Under the pieces are notes generated by a model, which was given only the letters and a program-made list of their open reading frames with translations, made no database searches and was not told where the DNA came from. From NCBI GenBank assembly GCA_041656735.1, contig JBBACY010000007.1, forward strand, positions 37,963 through 101,962: 64,000 nucleotides of DNA, written 5' to 3'. This document shows, in pieces, positions 1 through 8,903 of this stretch (its first letter is position 1; every line of letters starts with the position of its first letter). Source of the stretch: Perlabentimonas sp041656735. GTDB taxonomy: Bacteria > Bacteroidota > Bacteroidia > Bacteroidales > Tenuifilaceae. The translations under genes were made by a program, and so were the position numbers.

Positions 1-885
1 GATACTGGCCCCGTAATAGCCGGCGTTATTGGTCGCAACAAGCTATCGTATGATATATGGGGAACCACGGTAAATACTACTAGTCGTATGGAATCGTCGG
101 GGGAACCTGGTCAAATAAATATTTCAGGAAATACGCATATGCTTGTGAGCGAGTATTTCGATTGCGAATTCCGGGGTAAAATGCCTGTTAAAAATAGAGA
201 CGACATTGAGATGTATTTTGTGCGCGGGATAAAACCACACCTCTCTGTGGATCAGAAAGGAGTTACTCCAAACAAAGACTTTTTTATTCTTTTACAGCTA
301 ATTAGGCTTGGCGATGTAGAAGATTTTATTCTTGAAAAACTTCAACTAGGCCTGCCCGAAAATTTATACTATCACAACCTAAAGCACACGGTAGATGTAT
401 ACACTCAGGTTGAACTTATTGGGCGTTCGGAGAATGTTACAAAAGAGGAACTTCTCTTGCTGCGCACGGCGGCATTACTGCATGATGCTGGGCACCTAAT
501 TGACTATCACACCCACGAAGAGATGGCCGTAAAGCTTGCCCGTGAAATTTTACCCGAGTTTTACTATTCGGAGAGGCAGATTGAGATAATTTCTGAACTT
601 ATAATGAGCACTAAATTACCACCTAAACCCCAAAATTTACTTGAGCAAATAATGTGCGATGCCGATTTGGACTACCTTGGCCGAACCGACTTCATTCCGG
701 TTTCAAATATGCTTTACCGTGAGCTTCATGAGCACGGGCATGTTGGTACTCTACGTGAGTGGAACGAGTTGCAACTCAAATTTATCGAGAATCACTCATA
801 CTTCACTAAAACAGCGAAAGAACTACGTAACGTTAATAAAAATAGTCAGTTAGAAAAACTAAGAAAATGGCTTGATGAAAATTAA
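1..885 (+). CDS. Adenylate cyclase (class III) C-terminal part fused to an HD domain, 5'-truncated by window edge
   Basis: The frame is open from base 1, so the gene starts before the window; 294 codons are visible. Residues 1-75 are the end of a class III nucleotide cyclase domain: GPVIAGVIG, then YDIWGTTVNTTSRMES. The Asp in YDIWG is the position that selects ATP in adenylate cyclases (guanylate cyclases usually carry Cys there), and Asn25/Arg29 of the visible chain match the transition-state Asn and Arg. Residues about 120-230 form an HD metal-dependent phosphohydrolase domain: YHNLKHT, ALLHDAGH and a later CDADLDYLG Asp. Expected role is cAMP synthesis with a fused hydrolase-like or regulatory HD module. 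The HD substrate is not visible. An internal ATG at base 88 would cut the cyclase domain and is unlikely to be the start. Confidence 0.85.
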   Translation, partial: DTGPVIAGVIGRNKLSYDIWGTTVNTTSRMESSGEPGQINISGNTHMLVSEYFDCEFRGKMPVKNRDDIEMYFVRGIKPHLSVDQKGVTPNKDFFILLQLIRLGDVEDFILEKLQLGLPENLYYHNLKHTVDVYTQVELIGRSENVTKEELLLLRTAALLHDAGHLIDYHTHEEMAVKLAREILPEFYYSERQIEIISELIMSTKLPPKPQNLLEQIMCDADLDYLGRTDFIPVSNMLYRELHEHGHVGTLREWNELQLKFIENHSYFTKTAKELRNVNKNSQLEKLRKWLDEN

Positions 886-967
886 AACTAATTTTAGGCT
901 TAATGTTTGCTGGCTTTTCAATAATAATTCCTACATTTATCAAGTATTTTTATAAACTGTGCATAGT

Positions 968-1813
968 ATGAACAAACCCAAGAAGGTTGTACTGATTCCA
1001 TGGGATTTTACCGAGGGGTCAGAAATTGCTCTAAAGCACGCCATTCAACTGGCCGAGGTAGCAGATAATGATATCTTGCTACTACATATTATACCCAATT
1101 CATGGTTTTCAAGATTTTTTGGAAAGAAAACAACAACGCCCCAAGAGGTAGATATCCTAAAGAAACGCCTAGAGGAGGTTGCTGAAAATATTACCAAAGA
1201 AACGACAAGCCATTTGTTTTCTATGGTTCTCGAAGGTAGCCCAACACATATCATTAGAGAGCTTATTAAAACAGCTAACCTAAACCTTATTGCTGCATAC
1301 AAAACGTATACGCACAATAAGAAGAAATACGAATCGGGTTTCTTTATGCGTAGGCTATCGGTTAAGAACTTTAATATACCATTCCTTATTGTTGAAGAAG
1401 CGCCAGTTCACAATCACTATATTGAAATTGTGGTGCCATTGGACTATGACAAGAAATATAAGGAGACACTACACTGGATTATATATCTTTCTAAATACTA
1501 CAAGTGTAACATTAACCTAATAAAACCATATATTTCCGACGAGGGAAAGAAACGTAATATGGCTAACAATATATACTTTACGAAAAAAATGCTCGATGGA
1601 AATAAAATTGTTTATGGTATAAAAACGGCCAAGCGTAAAAATATATTTACCGAAGAGGTTAAAAAATTTGCTACAAATATTGAGGCCGACTTAATACTTA
1701 TAATGGCCGACAAGTACCAAACATACGTTAAGGATAGCAAAAGCACAAAATATTCGAAAATACCCATAATGTGGATTACTCCGCGCGTGCGAAAACTCCA
1801 AGGATTTAACTAG
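968..1813 (+). CDS. Universal stress protein, tandem UspA domains
   Basis: 281-residue cytosolic protein with the Bacteroidota two-domain Usp architecture. The first domain (residues 1-140) opens with VVLIPWDFTEGSEIALKHAI, the usual Usp beta1-alpha1 start, and the second begins near IEIVVPLDYDKKYKETLHWI. The clear nucleotide-binding G-2x-G-9x-G(S/T) signature is weak, so ATP binding is uncertain. I chose ATG at 968 over the GTG at 959 because it fits the family start. It follows the cyclase/HD gene by about 80 bases on the same strand and precedes the Cache sensor, giving a group of stress or signalling genes. The physiological trigger cannot be read from sequence. Confidence 0.85.
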   Translation: MNKPKKVVLIPWDFTEGSEIALKHAIQLAEVADNDILLLHIIPNSWFSRFFGKKTTTPQEVDILKKRLEEVAENITKETTSHLFSMVLEGSPTHIIRELIKTANLNLIAAYKTYTHNKKKYESGFFMRRLSVKNFNIPFLIVEEAPVHNHYIEIVVPLDYDKKYKETLHWIIYLSKYYKCNINLIKPYISDEGKKRNMANNIYFTKKMLDGNKIVYGIKTAKRKNIFTEEVKKFATNIEADLILIMADKYQTYVKDSKSTKYSKIPIMWITPRVRKLQGFN

Positions 1814-1907
1814 CGGCTAAATAGGTAAAGCATTTATAAAAATACTCAAACCCTGTGTATACCAAGTTAATCTTAGGTATACATTGGTATTATAAAAAAT
1901 CTTCCCA

Positions 1908-4229
1908 ATGAAGCATAAGCTTAACCTTCAGCGAAAAATTATTATTACGGTTGTTGGGGTATCGGCAATTATTTATGCTGCTGCCATAGGTTACGTTAGT
2001 ATTAGTGCAAAAAAAGCTGCCATTGCCGATGCCATTGTGGTAACACAGACTACTGCTGAAAAGTACGCATCAGAGATGAAGGCTTTGCTTGAGAAAGATT
2101 TAGCAATAGCAAAAACACTGGCCAATACTATAGCCTCCTATACTATAATGCCAAATGAACAGTGGAAAGAAGTTTTTCCTTTGATTTATCGTGAGACAAT
2201 GGTAACAAACTCACACTTACTTTCTGTTTGGGACAGCTGGGAACTAAACAAAATTGATAAGAGTTACACCAAACCTTATGGACGATATAAAACAGAACTC
2301 TGGCGATCGGGGACTGGTAGCATCGAAATCAACACCTACTTAACAAGCTTAAATGGCGATAGTGAAGCATATGCTAAAGTAAAAGCACAGAAAGCGGATA
2401 GGATTGAAAATCCTTACTTTTCGAACTTTACGGGCAACGATAAGGATAACATACTAACGACCAGTTTAGTTATTCCGCTAGTTGAGAATGGCAGTTTTAC
2501 AGGTGTTGTTGGCATCGATATTGCCCTTGAAACTTACTATAGTATTGTTCGACAGATTAAGCCATTCGAAAACAGCTACGCATTCTTGCTTTCAAACGAT
2601 TTGAAGTACGCTGCCCACCCTGATATTGATATGTTGGGACAAAGTGCAATTACCGACTATGGAACGATATTTAATAATCACGATGCCACGCAACGAATAG
2701 TCAATGGGCAAGAAATAACGTTTTGGGCTAAGGATGTTAACAATGTCTTTTGTTACTTTTCATTAACCCCAGTAGTAATAGGAAAAACAGCTACTCCGTG
2801 GTCTTTAGCCGTGGTAGTTCCCTATTCGGTTATGCTCGCTCAGGCTAATAGAAATTTTTATATTTCACTACTTGTTGGGCTGATTGGGCTAATTATTCTT
2901 ACAACTATTATCGTTTTCTTTTCTCGCTCAATAATTTCACCAATTCTTACAATTACCAGCACGCTAAAACGAATGGCTAGGGGAGATATAGCCCAGGATA
3001 TGATACTAGAGGTAAATACAGCCGATGAAATTGGGGAAATGACCGATGCTTTAAATACAACAGCAAAAGCGCTTAGAAATAAGGTTGTTTTTGCTACACA
3101 AATCGGACAAGGTAATCTTGACAGTGATATTGAAACGCTAAGCAATGAAGACACCCTTGGAAAGGCATTGCTTGATATGCGTAATAACCTTATAAAGACT
3201 ACGGAGGGAGATAAGAAAAGAGCTATTGAAGACCAACAACGCAGATGGGCTAACGAAGGGCTTGCCAAGTTTGCCGAGCTTCTCAGGCAAAACAACGATA
3301 ATCTCGAAAAATTATCGAAGTCAATTATTCGCGAGTTGGTAAATACGCTTGAGGCAAACCAAGGTGGTTTGTTTTTTTACAATACCGATGATCCAAATGA
3401 CCATTTCTATGAGCTTACCGCAACTTTTGCCTACAATAGGTTTAAGCAAAGGCAGAAGAAAATTATCCCCGGAGAAGGGTTAATAGGGGCTTGCGCAGTT
3501 GAAAAGAAATATATTTACCTTACCGAAATACCCTCTGGGTATATCGAAATAACTTCTGGCTTAGGCCAAAGCACACCCACATCACTCATTATAGTTCCGC
3601 TTATGATAGATGAGCAGGTGTTGGGAGTTTTCGAAATAGCCTCGTTTAGTACTTTTGAGCCCTACCAGATAGAATTTCTTGAAAAGGTAGCCCAAAGCAT
3701 CGCTTCAACTATTGTTTCGGTTAGGGTAAACATTACTACTACCGAGCTGCTTAGTAAAACACAGCAGCAAGCCGAAGAGATGCTTGCTCAGGAAGAGGAA
3801 ATGCGACAGAATATGGAGGAACTTCAGGCCACACAGGAAGAGTCGGCTCGTAGAACATCTGAAATGCAGAGTTTTATTGATGCACTTAATATGTCAAGTT
3901 TTGTTATTGAATATGATTCGCAAGGTTATATTACCGCAATTAATGATACTTACCTAAATCTTTTAGATTTAACTCGTGATGAGGTAATTGGTACACACCA
4001 CACCAACCGAATGGAGTTAACCCCCGACAAAAAGGTTGAGTACGACACGTTCTGGACTAACCTACGAAATGGCATTCCGCAAAAGCAGGTTAATAAGTTT
4101 ATTGTTAACAATAAATCATTCATTTTTCAGGAAACATATACACCCATCAAAAATGAGCAGGACGAGGTTTACAAAGTGCTTAAAATTGGCAATAATATAA
4201 CGGACCTTGTTGCTGGCCAATTAAAATAA
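1908..4229 (+). CDS. Membrane sensor protein: Cache, HAMP, GAF, coiled coil, PAS
   Basis: 773 residues. A transmembrane helix near residues 10-30 is followed by a periplasmic double-Cache region (about 35-300; includes GVVGIDIALETYYSIVRQI), a second helix (about 312-335), HAMP linker (about 335-390; SPILTITSTLKRMARGDI), GAF domain (about 450-620), a Glu/Gln-rich coiled coil (EEMLAQEEEMRQNMEELQ) and a PAS domain at the C-terminus (about 655-770). There is no histidine kinase, GGDEF or methyl-accepting signalling domain after the PAS, so it either signals through a partner or the output is the HAMP/coiled coil itself. The ligand is unknown; Cache domains typically bind small organic molecules. 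It ends 10 bases before the dGTPase gene. Confidence 0.85.
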   Translation: MKHKLNLQRKIIITVVGVSAIIYAAAIGYVSISAKKAAIADAIVVTQTTAEKYASEMKALLEKDLAIAKTLANTIASYTIMPNEQWKEVFPLIYRETMVTNSHLLSVWDSWELNKIDKSYTKPYGRYKTELWRSGTGSIEINTYLTSLNGDSEAYAKVKAQKADRIENPYFSNFTGNDKDNILTTSLVIPLVENGSFTGVVGIDIALETYYSIVRQIKPFENSYAFLLSNDLKYAAHPDIDMLGQSAITDYGTIFNNHDATQRIVNGQEITFWAKDVNNVFCYFSLTPVVIGKTATPWSLAVVVPYSVMLAQANRNFYISLLVGLIGLIILTTIIVFFSRSIISPILTITSTLKRMARGDIAQDMILEVNTADEIGEMTDALNTTAKALRNKVVFATQIGQGNLDSDIETLSNEDTLGKALLDMRNNLIKTTEGDKKRAIEDQQRRWANEGLAKFAELLRQNNDNLEKLSKSIIRELVNTLEANQGGLFFYNTDDPNDHFYELTATFAYNRFKQRQKKIIPGEGLIGACAVEKKYIYLTEIPSGYIEITSGLGQSTPTSLIIVPLMIDEQVLGVFEIASFSTFEPYQIEFLEKVAQSIASTIVSVRVNITTTELLSKTQQQAEEMLAQEEEMRQNMEELQATQEESARRTSEMQSFIDALNMSSFVIEYDSQGYITAINDTYLNLLDLTRDEVIGTHHTNRMELTPDKKVEYDTFWTNLRNGIPQKQVNKFIVNNKSFIFQETYTPIKNEQDEVYKVLKIGNNITDLVAGQLK

Positions 4230-4239
4230 TATCTGTACT

Positions 4240-5583
4240 ATGGTAATGGATTGGACCAAACTGCTTAGCATTAAACGGTTTGGATGGGAAAAGGGAAGCA
4301 CACAGGCTTTGGAAACACGCTCGCATTTTCAGCGCGATTACGACCGTATAATATTCAGTTCCCCCTTTAGGCGGTTACAAAATAAAACGCAGGTATTTCC
4401 ACTTCCAGGTAGTGTTTTTGTACACAATAGGCTAACTCATAGCCTTGAGGTAGCCAGCGTGGGCCGAAGTTTGGGCAATAATATTGTTCCGTTTATTAAA
4501 CAGCAAACCTCCAAAGAACTCTGGGAAGTTACTGAGCAAATTCCAACAATCGTCTCCACTGCCTGTTTGGCTCACGATATGGGAAACCCCCCATTTGGGC
4601 ATAGTGGAGAGGATGCAATAAAGGCCTACTTTGCTAAAAATGAGCACGTTTACAAAAACTTACTAACGCAAGAGCAATGGAGCGATCTTACAAAGTTTGA
4701 AGGCAATGCTAATGCGCTAAGATTACTAACCCAAAAGATGGAGGGGAAGCGAGTAGGAGGATTTAGACTTAGCTATCCCGTATTGTCATCAATAGTTAAA
4801 TACCCCTGGGAGTCGACCCTAGAAACTGAAAAGAAGTTTGGGTTTTTCCAAGCAGAAAAGCAATCGTACTCGCTAATTGCCAGTGATTTGGGTTTGTCAA
4901 AAATAACCGATAATCCGTTAACTTTTGCAAGGCATCCTTTGGTTTACCTAGTTGAAGCGGCCGATGATATTTGCTATCAAATAATGGATATTGACGATGC
5001 ACATAAGCTCCGAATTCTCTCAACCTCGAAAGTAAAGGAGCTGTTTATGGCATTTTTTAATCCTAAAGCAGATAGCAGCTGGATTAGCAGTATTGAAAAT
5101 ACCCTACGCAGCGTTACCGATAAGAATGAGCAGGTAGCATTCCTTCGTTCAATGACCATTGGTAAACTTACACAAGCTTGTACACAGGCTTTTATTGCGT
5201 CGTACAACCAAATTATTGAAGGCAAGCCAGTAGCACCTCTCATAAAACAGATAAACAGTACCGAGGCTATGGCACTTGATAGTGTTAAGAAAATATCGGT
5301 TGACAAGATATATAATCACCACACGGTTGTTGAAATTGAACTCGCAGGTTTTCAGATTCTTAGCACGTTACTCGATAAAATTTGCCCAACACTCTTAAAC
5401 CCCGACGATAGCTACAGCAAAAAGGTGTTACGCCTAATACCTAAGCAGTTTTTGCAAGAAAATCAGTCAGCATATGGTAGGTTGCTTTCAGCAGTTGATT
5501 TTGTGGCAGGTATGACCGATATTTATGCTCTAGAGATGTACCAAACATTTACGGGTATATCAATACCTGGTATTAATAGGTAG
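4240..5583 (+). CDS. dgt: Deoxyguanosinetriphosphate triphosphohydrolase (dGTPase)
   Basis: 447-residue cytosolic HD-domain enzyme expected to cleave dGTP (or other dNTPs) to the deoxynucleoside and triphosphate, trimming dNTP pools. The metal site is visible as NRLTHSLEVASVGR (first His), then CLAHDMGNPPFGHSGEDAI (His-Asp and second-shell His) and VEAADDICYQIMD (the last Asp). The start region SPFRRLQNKTQVFPL is characteristic of the family. Length fits type-2 dGTPases. ATG codons at 4240 and 4246 are both possible; the first is used here. It may be co-transcribed with the preceding sensor. Substrate range within dNTPs cannot be fixed from sequence. Confidence 0.93.
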   Translation: MVMDWTKLLSIKRFGWEKGSTQALETRSHFQRDYDRIIFSSPFRRLQNKTQVFPLPGSVFVHNRLTHSLEVASVGRSLGNNIVPFIKQQTSKELWEVTEQIPTIVSTACLAHDMGNPPFGHSGEDAIKAYFAKNEHVYKNLLTQEQWSDLTKFEGNANALRLLTQKMEGKRVGGFRLSYPVLSSIVKYPWESTLETEKKFGFFQAEKQSYSLIASDLGLSKITDNPLTFARHPLVYLVEAADDICYQIMDIDDAHKLRILSTSKVKELFMAFFNPKADSSWISSIENTLRSVTDKNEQVAFLRSMTIGKLTQACTQAFIASYNQIIEGKPVAPLIKQINSTEAMALDSVKKISVDKIYNHHTVVEIELAGFQILSTLLDKICPTLLNPDDSYSKKVLRLIPKQFLQENQSAYGRLLSAVDFVAGMTDIYALEMYQTFTGISIPGINR

Positions 5584-5666
5584 AAATTGCATATCAACCC
5601 TTCCCAAGTATTTGTTAATTTGCACTAAAGGTTATAAAATTTGCAAAAAGCATCGTGTTATTTCGC

Positions 5667-5674
5667 TAATTTTG
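5667..5674 (+). promoter_or_regulatory. Candidate -7 promoter box for the GH3 gene
   Basis: TAATTTTG matches the Bacteroidota TAnnTTTG -7 consensus, 26 bases before the ATG. A TTTG lies upstream at 5640-5643, slightly further away than the usual 19-21 bases. Moderate support only. Confidence 0.35.
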
Positions 5675-5700
5675 AATAATTACCAAACAGTAACTTTTTT

Positions 5701-7215
5701 ATGGCAATAATTCCATCAATAATAAACTGGCTAAATACCAAAAGATTACACGAAATAGACCTGTTTAGGCGTTTCCCTTGCGAGGTGCAGGAGGAACAAA
5801 TCCTTGATATGATTAGTAAAGCCCAGGATACTGAGTTTGGTAAGGAGTATAATTTTAGTGAGATAAAAACCATAGAACAGTTTCAAAGAAATGTTCCCAT
5901 TACCAATTACGAAGGGCTTAAGCCATACGTTGATAAACTTAGGGAGGGCGAAAAAGATGTACTTTGGCCAGGGGAGATTCGATGGTTTGCCAAATCATCG
6001 GGAACAACCAGTGATAAAAGTAAATTTATACCCGTTAGCAGAACTGCACTCGACGATTGTCACTTTCGGGGCGGGAAAGATGCGTTGGCTTTATATACCA
6101 ACCTATATCCCGAAACTCAAGTTTTTACGGGCAAAGGGTTAACACTTGGCGGTAGTCATCAGATTGATAATTTTACAAACCAATCATACTATGGCGATTT
6201 ATCGGCCATTTTAATAGAGAATATACCCTGGTGGGCCGATTTTATTCGTACCCCAAGTCAAAAAGTGGCACTAATACCCGAATGGGAAGTAAAGCTTGAA
6301 AAGCTTACAGAGGAAGCCCTGCGCGAAAATGTTACCAACATAGCGGGCGTTCCGTCGTGGAACCTAGTATTGATTAAGCATATACTTGATTTCACTGGAA
6401 AAAATAACCTGCTCGAAATTTGGCCCAACCTAGAGCTTTTTACCCACGGAGGCGTTAGTTTTACTCCCTACCGAGAGCAGTTTCAAAAGGTTATCCCATC
6501 GCCTAATATGCACTATATGGAAACCTATAATGCCAGCGAAGGGTTTTTTGCCATACAGGATGACCCGAATACCGCTGATATGCTGCTGATGCTGGATTAT
6601 GGCGTTTTTTATGAGTTTATACCGATGAATGAGATAGACCAACCCAACCCAAAAGCTGTAACCATTGCCGACATAGAAATTAACAAAAATTACGCAATGG
6701 TAATTACTACTAATTCGGGTTTATGGCGCTATGTGATTGGCGACACCGTGATGTTTACGTCTACATTTCCTCACAAAATTAAAATTACGGGACGAACAAA
6801 GCATTTTATGAATGCTTTTGGCGAAGAGATTATTATTGATAATGCCGAAAAGGCACTAGAAATAGCCTGCAAAAAAACAAAGGCAACAATAGCCGACTAC
6901 ACCGCAGCCCCTATTTATATGGGCGATGATGCAAAAGGTGCACACGAATGGCTTATTGAGTTTGAGAATGAGCCCGATAATCCACAGTTTTTTGTAAATG
7001 CACTAGATATTGCGCTATGCTCAATAAATTCAGACTATGAGGCCAAGCGGTACAAGGGCATTACCCTATCCGAACCCGTTGTGCATATTCTAAAACCTGG
7101 CACCTTTTTTAATTGGATGAAATCGCGAGGTAAACTTGGCGGGCAGAACAAGGTGCCACGCCTTTCAAATACGCGTGAGTATGTTGATGCGCTGCTCAAA
7201 TTTACTTCAAAATAA
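5701..7215 (+). CDS. GH3-family acyl-adenylating protein
   Basis: 504 residues, homologous in pattern to plant GH3 acyl-acid amido synthetases (ANL-like adenylating enzymes). Three expected ATP-binding motifs can be seen: SSGTTSDKSKFIPVS (motif 1), YNASEGFFAIQDD (motif 2) and LWRYVIGDTVMFTS (motif 3). These support activation of a carboxylic acid as acyl-AMP and probable transfer to an amine. Bacterial GH3 proteins are common in Bacteroidota but their substrates are not established. No signal peptide, so cytosolic. It is followed six bases later by a small exported protein, suggesting a transcriptional pair. Family call is firm; substrate is unknown. Confidence 0.88.
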   Translation: MAIIPSIINWLNTKRLHEIDLFRRFPCEVQEEQILDMISKAQDTEFGKEYNFSEIKTIEQFQRNVPITNYEGLKPYVDKLREGEKDVLWPGEIRWFAKSSGTTSDKSKFIPVSRTALDDCHFRGGKDALALYTNLYPETQVFTGKGLTLGGSHQIDNFTNQSYYGDLSAILIENIPWWADFIRTPSQKVALIPEWEVKLEKLTEEALRENVTNIAGVPSWNLVLIKHILDFTGKNNLLEIWPNLELFTHGGVSFTPYREQFQKVIPSPNMHYMETYNASEGFFAIQDDPNTADMLLMLDYGVFYEFIPMNEIDQPNPKAVTIADIEINKNYAMVITTNSGLWRYVIGDTVMFTSTFPHKIKITGRTKHFMNAFGEEIIIDNAEKALEIACKKTKATIADYTAAPIYMGDDAKGAHEWLIEFENEPDNPQFFVNALDIALCSINSDYEAKRYKGITLSEPVVHILKPGTFFNWMKSRGKLGGQNKVPRLSNTREYVDALLKFTSK

Positions 7216-7220
7216 AATTG

Positions 7221-7994
7221 ATGAGACGGAAAGTTATAATCCAATCTATGCTTACAATTTTGTGCATTATGGTAGCGGTGCTCCCTGGCGCAAAAATAGT
7301 TAAAGCAGGCAGCATTCAACAAAATGATGTTTGGGTTATTGAGAACCAAAAGGTTTATAAAATTAGCTATGATGGGAGTGTTCTGGCTACCCATTACAAT
7401 AATCAGCTTGGCGAACCAACTACCATTGATGCAACCGACCCCTTTAGGGTAACCGTTTTTTATCAGCATCACCAGCAAATTGAGATACTAGATAACCACG
7501 GCTCTCGAATTGGTAACATAATAAGCTTATCGAATCTTAACTTAGGCGAAGTAACGCACGTTTGCCGTTCATCGAGGGGAGGCTTATGGCTTTATCACCG
7601 TGAAACCAGCGAGCTGCTTCTTACAAACTCACAAATAAGCAGAGTAATTGCACAATTTTCGGTTTTACCCTTGGCAGGACAAACAGCCCCCAATGTGGTT
7701 ACAGAAGCAGACGGAGTAATATACTTGGGCTTTGGTAAAGTTATAGAACGATTTACCCCATACGGGGTTAGGCTTGACCCTATAGCCATTGCGTACGAGC
7801 ATACATTTGTCATATCGCACCTGTATATATGGACTATAAATATTGGTTTTGCTGAGCGCAGGTTGCTTTCAGACCTTAGTATAGTAGAGAGTAAATTTAA
7901 GTATCCAGTCAAAAAAAACCCTGTAATAATAGGTAGTCAGCTTTACTATTTTGCAAACGATAGGCTTAATCATTCAGAAAAACTTGGGCAATAG
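7221..7994 (+). CDS. Exported hypothetical protein, likely beta-propeller
   Basis: 257 residues, not recognised as a named protein. N-terminus has a signal peptide: basic MRRK, hydrophobic stretch to about residue 25, Ala-rich cleavage zone near KIVKAG. The mature part shows short recurring strands of propeller type (DVWVIENQKVYKISYDG, GLWLYHRETSELLL, GVIYLGFGKVIERFTPYG), alternating W/Y-rich strands and turns. Probably periplasmic or outer-membrane associated; no lipobox Cys. ATG 7221 was chosen over TTG 7218. Its start lies six bases after the GH3 stop codon, so the two are probably co-expressed. No function is proposed. Confidence 0.6.
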   Translation: MRRKVIIQSMLTILCIMVAVLPGAKIVKAGSIQQNDVWVIENQKVYKISYDGSVLATHYNNQLGEPTTIDATDPFRVTVFYQHHQQIEILDNHGSRIGNIISLSNLNLGEVTHVCRSSRGGLWLYHRETSELLLTNSQISRVIAQFSVLPLAGQTAPNVVTEADGVIYLGFGKVIERFTPYGVRLDPIAIAYEHTFVISHLYIWTINIGFAERRLLSDLSIVESKFKYPVKKNPVIIGSQLYYFANDRLNHSEKLGQ

Positions 7995-8064
7995 ACATTA
8001 ATTATCATATTGTTTTGTATTTTTAAACAAAAATAGAAAGGCTAACAAAAAATAAAATATACCT

Positions 8065-8679
8065 ATGCACATTGCCGTAGCAGGAAACATTGGCTCGGGG
8101 AAAACAACGTTAACCCGTTTGCTAGCAAAACATTACCATTGGGAGCCTCAGTATGAGGATGTTGATGATAATCCATATCTGAATGATTTTTATGAGGATA
8201 TGCAACGATGGAGTTTTAACCTTCAGATATTTTTCCTTAATAGTAGATTTAGCCAAATTGTTGAGATTAGGCGTGAAGGTAATGCCGTTATACAAGATCG
8301 AACCATTTACGAGGATGCCCATATTTTTGCCCCAAACCTACACTCTATGGGGTTAATGTCTACCCGCGACTTTAACAACTACACAAATCTGTTTAACCTA
8401 ATGAGCTCGCTAATTCAGCCGCCCGATTTGCTCATTTACCTTAGGGCAACAGTGCCAACTTTGGTAAATCAAATACAGAAGCGGGGTAGAGAGTACGAAA
8501 AAAGTATTCGACTAGATTACCTGCAAAGGCTTAATGAACGTTACGAGGCTTGGATTGAAGGCTATAAAATGGGAAACCAGCTTATTATTGAGGTAGATAA
8601 CCTGAATTTTTCAGAAAACCCTGCCGACCTTCGGTCCATTATTAACAGAATTGACGCCTTACTTTACGGGTTATTTTAA
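8065..8679 (+). CDS. Deoxynucleoside kinase (dNK/dGK family)
   Basis: 204-residue cytosolic kinase that phosphorylates deoxynucleosides to 5'-monophosphates in salvage. P-loop GNIGSGKTT at residues 7-15; QDRTIYEDAHIFA carries the DRx motif that contacts the nucleoside and acts near the catalytic base; RGREYEKSIRLDYLQRLNERY is the Arg-rich LID and family signature. Length fits bacterial dAdo/dGuo/dCyd kinases; which base is preferred is not decidable. Stand-alone gene, with about 70 bases before and 220 bases after it that hold no gene. Together with the dGTPase upstream, it handles both release and recapture of deoxynucleosides. Confidence 0.9.
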   Translation: MHIAVAGNIGSGKTTLTRLLAKHYHWEPQYEDVDDNPYLNDFYEDMQRWSFNLQIFFLNSRFSQIVEIRREGNAVIQDRTIYEDAHIFAPNLHSMGLMSTRDFNNYTNLFNLMSSLIQPPDLLIYLRATVPTLVNQIQKRGREYEKSIRLDYLQRLNERYEAWIEGYKMGNQLIIEVDNLNFSENPADLRSIINRIDALLYGLF

Positions 8680-8903
8680 GAAACTAGTTATACCAATAGT
8701 TTTAAACTATCAATACCTACCCTTGCATCGAGGTTGTAGGCTAATAAGTTTTTTTAACTATTTTAGCCTGTGATTACGCCAAAAAACCACTATTTTTGAA
8801 AAAAATACTAGCATAATGGGTTGACTGTTATTTTTATATGAAACCTCAGAACCTATGTTTTGCTACCTAATGATGATTTAACGTATAACTATATTTTGCT
8901 TGT

